Assembly: GCA_019614645.1 (NCBI GenBank)
Contig: JABWDB010000014.1
Location: forward strand, 6,236,501-6,300,500
Length of the DNA stretch: 64,000 nt
Source: Stratiolaelaps scimitus
Taxonomy: Eukaryota > Arthropoda > Arachnida > Mesostigmata > Laelapidae
Reading direction: 5' to 3'
Within the stretch, counting starts at the first letter, position 1. Each line of letters opens with the position of its first letter. Shown here piece after piece: positions 58,400 to 64,000 of the stretch. A program made the position numbers and the translations under genes. The notes under the pieces are model-generated. The model did not search any database, was not told the origin of the DNA, and worked only from the letters and a program-made list of their open reading frames with translations.

Positions 58400-61300
58400 G
58401 TTTGTATAGCGACTCGCCGGTAATACACTGTCACAGCGTTATGTTTATACTCGCGCCGAAGATGCGTATGGCAAGAGAAACAGATCGAATTGCTAGGAAG
58501 CGTTAACACATCGTCTCTGTTGGGCAAATATTCATTTATTTATGAACTTCGAGTGCCTCACAAATGGTACAATGCATCATACTTCATAGACAGGACGAGC
58601 AAAGAGACCAGCTCGAATTTCGATTCGCGTTGGGTCCCCGTGTCATCCAGTTAACAAATGAAGGATTTATTCTGAAATTTAAATTCCCTAGGGATATCTC
58701 GAGTCACATTTTAAAACAGCACAAGGGTTCATATACAGCCTTGATATGGTGAACTTTTCCATATCTTGCCAATCCTCCTAATCTCTATATTCACATGTAG
58801 CAGCAGCGAATGCCATCGGTATCGTTAGCAGGAACCGAGCTGGCGGCACCTAACATTATGGTCAAAACATCCCCAGCGAAATCACAGTGACAGCGGATTC
58901 TACACTAAGCAGCATCTTTTGTGCGACGCCATGCTGGATGAAAGATGGAATTACACAGTAGAGGCTTATCGCATGATAGCCGCTTAGGTTGGTTTTTGTT
59001 GAGGCAGAGCTTCGAACACTTACTCCACTGGATAGATCGCGTGGAGGAGCCACCCGTCTACTAGCATATGGCTCGAAGTCCAGCACCACCATCGTCATCA
59101 TCACTGGTTGGCAATTAAAACGAACAGGTCTACGCTATAATACGATCCAAGTCACTGGCTCTGGAGTAATGCTCCGCTCCGTTGTAGGACATGCCTTTCT
59201 AACTATTTCTCGTTGGCGTTCCAAAGACTAGTTGACGCTTAAACGGAAGCACAGGACAGACGGAACATGCATCATGTATGCTTGCAGCTACACCGAGGAA
59301 ATATCGCCATCTACTCAGCTTTGCACATCTCGACCACAGCCGTAGATATAACGGTACCAAGTACAAGTGTGATCACTAGGCAATTTTCTATAACGTGCAC
59401 TCACCACCGATCATTGTCGGTGCTCGACAATTGACGATTTTCTCGCCAAAGTGCGATGCCGCCGAGCGGCTTCGCAGTGTCTATCTTTTCAAGGGGATGA
59501 AGGCAATGCTTTGCCAATGGGGGTCCAAATACAACACGGATATATCAATATGAATATCAATAGGCGTGTGTGTTCCGCTGACCTGTGGACCGCTTTCTGG
59601 CCATGGCTGTTTCCATTCGACGGCTCCAATAGAAATCGGAACGGCGTCGAACCGGATCTCGTTGGACTTTCGTCGACATCTTATTATTATTCGCTCCGTG
59701 GTGTCTTCCTTTCCTGTATGTGTACGCGTACATTTGTGCGTGTGTTCGCTTTTGTGTTTGGCCTCCGTTGCGACGATTCCGGCTGGCTAACTTCATGGAC
59801 TTGTTAGCTTCTACGAGGATCTACGAGGTAGCGTACCCCATGTCCGGTACAACGGACGATCGACGTTGGGTGTCAAGTGTGTCACTTTCTGTCCCGTCGT
59901 TGTGCGGCATACAGTGCCGCAACAAGATCAACGACAACAACAACAGCAAGAACGGCTTCTATGCGCGAACTGTCCATGTGTCCTTCTCCGCCTCTGTTGG
60001 AAGGGAGAGCTCCACCTTTCCAGTGGACGCTTGTGGCCAGCCACGCTTCGAGCTGCTGGAGTAGACGCCTCGAGGGACCCGCCACTGCCGATCGTGCCGG
60101 CCTCGTTGTAATGCGCCTTGCCGCAGTCCATCCAATCCAAGTTGCCGATGGCTGTTTGATAGTAACGAGTACACTCTGGCTGGCACTGCCACGGTATTGG
60201 AGCACTCACAGCCAACGCCAGAGGAGTCAACGTAGCAACGAATGTTAGCGGCGGCGAGTTGTGTGCAACCACTGGGCGTGAGAGGCTCGCCAGAGCGACA
60301 GCGACATGCGGGCAAAGTAGGCACTAATGTCAACATGCTGTTGCGTTTTACAGTGGGCGTCTTGTTTTGTTAATTCAGCAATCTCAGCTGAGCTAGCCGG
60401 TTAAAGCTAGATTGTCATGTGTCGAGGTGAATGATTCAGTTCAATGTCTCTTGGATATGTGGTTTTCGTACTGGTGATGAATGGACTGAAAGGGCGCGCG
60501 CACTTTACCAGAACGGATATATAGATGTGTTGTATTAAGTTCACGAGGTTGTTAAGTTGTACAAGTTTTCGAGAAATAATTATTTGCATATTTTCAATCT
60601 TTGCAACAAGTAATTATTAGAATGTTCTATGCGTGGTCGACTTTCTAGGGATGTCTAATCGAAGGTAAATATACTTAGAAATCTCAAGATTTAATCAGGC
60701 CATTGATAGAAGTATTAGGACTCTTGGGAAGCGCTGCGGCGTTTAGCGCTTAGTGTGGCGGTGCCCAAGTCACCGAGGCGTGAAGATATGCGGTATCTCC
60801 TTTGGGGGCCAGGCCGCTTCTGCAGGTATCACTCTAGACGACATACAGGAGATAGATTTTAAATGAAATTCTTAATTATGCAATGAACATGTATGCAAAT
60901 TGCAAATAATTCTAAATCCGTGCCAGCGTAGGAAAACCATGACATTTCAGAGGTCGATTGCTTTCTTGTTAGGGATGAATCGATTTGTATTTCATATTCA
61001 TCTTGCCTGATGTCTTGCCTGGATTTATGATTTAGATAGGAGTCGCCCCAGTTAGTGAGTTCTGTACAAGGTGTATATAAAGTACAGAACAGAATGATGT
61101 GAAGTGATTCCTGTGTTGCAGTGTACCAATCTGTATCGGCGGCGGCGGCAGCCGCAGCAGCAGCAGCAAAAATTGTTTAACGACTATCAGCAATCGTCAA
61201 TTTGTCGACCGTAAGGTTGGCTGGTGGCCATCTCATGAATGTCAAGATAGCCGTATGTACAGTCGTGAGGTCGTCCGTTCGTACCGACTCAATACATGCC

Positions 61301-64000
61301 CGGATGAATTCAACCAGGCACGCCTCCTGCTCCTCTTCCACTTGAATATTAAACCAGCTGTTGTCAACCAGGGTTCAGGGAATATGAGGCAACCTCCATA
61401 TAGACAAAGTAGATGACAGGATGAGAGGGAGATTTCAGAAACGACAATGTAATAGTCTCTCTAGACGGCACCGGTAGCCTGGCGGGCTTGCCGAGTAACT
61501 GACTGAAGGATACCCATGGTGGTGGTGGCCATTCTGGCTATTTGTAGAAGGCATCGTATCACTCCACAGTAGGGTTGAATGAGAGAGTGTCGCGGTGATG
61601 GTGCCGCCGCCATCGTCACCGTCATCTGGCTTGTGCTTGTCGTCCAGCCTCGTCTCGGGCATGCCCTGCTGACCTGGGTGCGTTAGCCTGCTCATCGTTA
61701 GGTGGTTCCCCGACCTCTCTTGTCGCTGTCTTGCTCTCCTCGAGTAGAGAAACAGAGAGATAGAAGGAGCGGCTGATACTACTGCTACCATCACCCGTAC
61801 TGTTGTTGTTGTGTCTCGGTAGTTCAGCCCTGTTCAGGGCCTCCTCTCCGATCACACCATGCGTCCCACCTTCGTTCTCAACCTCGCGTGATACCAGCGG
61901 CAGCGCCGGGACCAGGACCGCCTGCGCTTGCTCACCAGCTGGACCCTGCCCGATGCGTCTCAAGACGACGAGCGATGACTGAAGCCTGCGGCGACAGTCA
62001 TTGGGGCCAACCAAACGCGAAGAAGTTTCCTGCTGCTGCTGCTGTTGTTGTTGCTGCGCGTAAGACAGCGTTTCGCCGCTTTGGGCGCGATCACATACTG
62101 CTAGCAATCGCACTTGACACGCACACGACAACGGACTAGTGCTGCATATCGGCTGTTGGCAAGCTTATCGAGAAACGGCCACTTTTTTCAAATCAATTCT
62201 GCTCGTACTGTTGTCCCGCACTAGGCCGGCTTACCAATTAGCAGATTTGATAGTGAATAACGCGGCGATCCCAAAAACCTGCTGAGCCACAAGGGCTTCT
62301 ACGATGCAGCGCCGTTCCCACGATGGAAGAGGCATGATCACTATTTGTTGCCTCTCATGTCCGTTGGCTGTGGTGAGCGTCCGAATCGAGTGCCCCAGTG
62401 GAAATTGTTGCTCGCATTAAATACCGCGTTTACTGCGCGTTTCCGGCTTGCTCGTTGAAAGCGGATCTCTGAGCGGGTACGAGTGGAATACGAGCTGCGT
62501 TCGTTTTGTCATTTCTGTGGCAATGTTCATTATCCCTTCTTCGTTCGTCGTGACCAGCAAAAGAATGCTTCATGAGATAAGCAGGAAGATGTAAATACGC
62601 CACGGTGAACGCGCACTGAACGCCGTCGGTTACTTCAGCAGGAGTCAACCGCCCTAGGAGCGTTCGCATGCTGCTGCTGCTGCTGCTGCTGACCGGACTG
62701 TCTAGATCCCGGCGTATCCTCACTCCTATAAATACGTCTGTTACCGCATGAGCACACGTAAGTCGTGTCCCGATTGCCAGTTCCGTCGGATGTCCCTCCC
62801 GCCGTTGAAGGACAGAATATATTGTGTAGTCACATACATATGACCGGTATAGTTTCTTCTCTTTCTCTCTCTCGCTCGCTCGGCCGGCCGGCTCCACTGT
62901 GCCGGTATCGCTGGCCGTCCTCGCTTCCAATTCTGCGTGTATCTGTGTGTGTGTGTGTTTATGTGCGAGAGCACGCTCGCTTGAGGAACTCGACAAGTGC
63001 ACCAAAACAGCCGCTGCCGCCACCGCCGCGCCGTTACCACCAAAGGAAAAATTGTGCCACCACAACACGAGCGAGATTGAGAGAGTCATAGTGGAAGGGT
63101 GTGTGATTTTCAACGAGGATTTTGCTTCCCACCAGGTGGCTAGGAGTTTGATCGCGTTTGTTGTTGCGACTGGGGCGCCACCACTGCGCGCGATCCCGTA
63201 GCATGCGGCGCCGATGGGCGCAGTTCGTGCGGCAGAATTGTTTCTCACTGACATCGTGCGTCGCTCCGATCCGCAGCGTGTGGCTTGCGTAGATCGATCA
63301 GACATTTCTGACGTGTTGCCTCGCTAATGCTTTCGTCTTCGGTTGGCTCGATTCGGCCGGCTGGTCGGGCGGATCGTCAGTAGAAACGGCCGAAGCATTT
63401 GATCCGATAGCAAGAGCGAGTGGCCAGCTATTTCCGTCGGTCTTTTCCTCAGAGAATCTTCAAGCCTTGATCTTCGTCGCTCGCCGGCTCGCAGTCGGCT
63501 TCCTGCGTTTACTGCACGCCTGCCCCAGCTAGACGCATATAGATATCTCGTCAGCTGAGCGGGTCGTGCTCTCCGCGTCTGAGGGGACTAGCGCGCCAGT
63601 GCATTGGACTATTCGCAGAGAAAGCTTCGACTGATATCCTCTCTCGCTTAGCGTTCGCAAAAATGACCCCAACGAAGCGATACTGCCTCTTCTACTACTG
63701 CGTACTATACTTGCCCGAGTGTGGGGCATCATACAAAAAAACTGATAATGCGATTTTGACTGCTTAGACAGAGAAAAAACATTTAACAGCCGATTCGAAA
63801 GTACCGGAGAGTACCAGGACAACACGAGTGGTTGGAGAAAACTCAACAATTGCAGCATTGTGCGCTCGCTCTCTTCGTGTGGACAACATTCGAAGTCGGA
63901 TAAACGATATAATGATGCGGATAAGCTGCGCGTGTATAATAATAGTAATAATAAATATACAAAAAGGCGAATAGACAAAAACAAGAAATCCGATTCAAAC
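58400..64000. other. Downstream intron or intergenic DNA with triplet and dinucleotide repeats
   Basis: It lies after the last firm exon. It contains GGC/CAG triplets (61138-61168), CTG/TTG (62032-62055), (CTG)7 (62671-62691) and (GT)n (62943-62960). The long minus-strand ORFs at 61622-62131 (with a Gln run from triplets) and 62430-63305 are low in complexity and have no domain, so I do not call them genes. 62.4-63.6 kb is GC-richer and could be another 5' region. Confidence 0.4.
61122..61210 (+). other. Possible exon 4 of the unidentified gene (weak)
   Basis: CTGTGTTGCAG precedes 61122 and GTAAGG follows 61210. Joined in phase to exon 3 it reads VPICIGGGGSRSSSSKNCL and stays open. Another frame reads a Gln-rich LYRRRRQPQQQQQKLFNDYQ and the third a poly-Ala ending in a stop, so the frame cannot be judged from composition. 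Confidence 0.22.

Noticed and set aside
61622..62131. 169-aa minus-strand ORF with a Gln run
   Set aside because: The Gln run comes from CTG/TTG triplets read backwards. No domain, no clear splice partner, and overlapping frames are equally open.
62430..63305. 291-aa minus-strand ORF
   Set aside because: It is built on a (CTG)n run, a (GT)n tract and GC-rich low-complexity DNA, with no domain; a chance open frame is more likely.
1..64000. CRISPR array, operon or prokaryotic signals
   Set aside because: No evenly spaced identical repeats with unique spacers were seen, and spliced genes with peroxisomal and mitochondrial targeting signals show that the DNA is eukaryotic.

Overview
This is a eukaryotic nuclear window, most likely from an arthropod and probably a chelicerate (a parasitiform mite or tick). 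The reasons are spliced genes with GT-AG introns of roughly 85-550 bp inside the conserved genes (up to 1.9 kb in the diverged IDE copy), long AT-rich intergenic DNA with microsatellites, degenerate retroelements and a mariner relic. An intronless RING/TRAF-like protein of a kind I associate with acarines adds weak support. The species is an inference; no marker gene fixes it.

Left third (1-23 kb): two insulin-degrading-enzyme (IDE, M16 metallopeptidase) genes lie in opposite orientation around a peroxisomal acyl-CoA oxidase gene. The right-hand copy (19114-22944, +) has four exons, about 1021 aa, and every catalytic residue. The left-hand copy (6622-1100, -) has the same three intron positions and phases and an intact frame of about 933 aa, but the HxxEH zinc site, the third zinc ligand and the C-terminal Arg/Tyr signature are gone, so it looks like a pseudopeptidase. 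Between them are a decayed non-LTR retrotransposon ORF1 (about 7.5-9.1 kb, -), a tRNA-like SINE head (about 9.5 kb) and a five-exon ACOX3-type oxidase (12337-15643, +) ending in the peroxisomal signal AKL.

Middle (23-44 kb): mostly intergenic. It holds a retroelement RNase H ORF with all catalytic residues (26183-27019, -), a frameshifted mariner transposase (29524-30044, -) and a single-exon C3HC4 RING/TRAF-like gene (30357-31391, -). Four copies of one short SINE-like family occur in the window, three of them here. Each is 5'-truncated to a different length and flanked by 13-15 bp target-site duplications. One sits inside the mariner ORF and another inside a LINE-like 3' tail.

Right third (44-64 kb): the 5' part of a long-intron gene on the + strand. 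Three exons (45413-45491, 48433-48751, 58211-58399) join in phase into a basic then Ser/Asp/Asn-rich N-terminus of about 195 aa that I do not recognise. The rest of its introns and flanks is noncoding, with GC-richer patches, CT/GA tracts and triplet runs that could be 5' UTRs or alternative promoters. A possible fourth exon at 61122-61210 is weak. Several ORFs in this window open on TTG; the starts given here are true ATGs.
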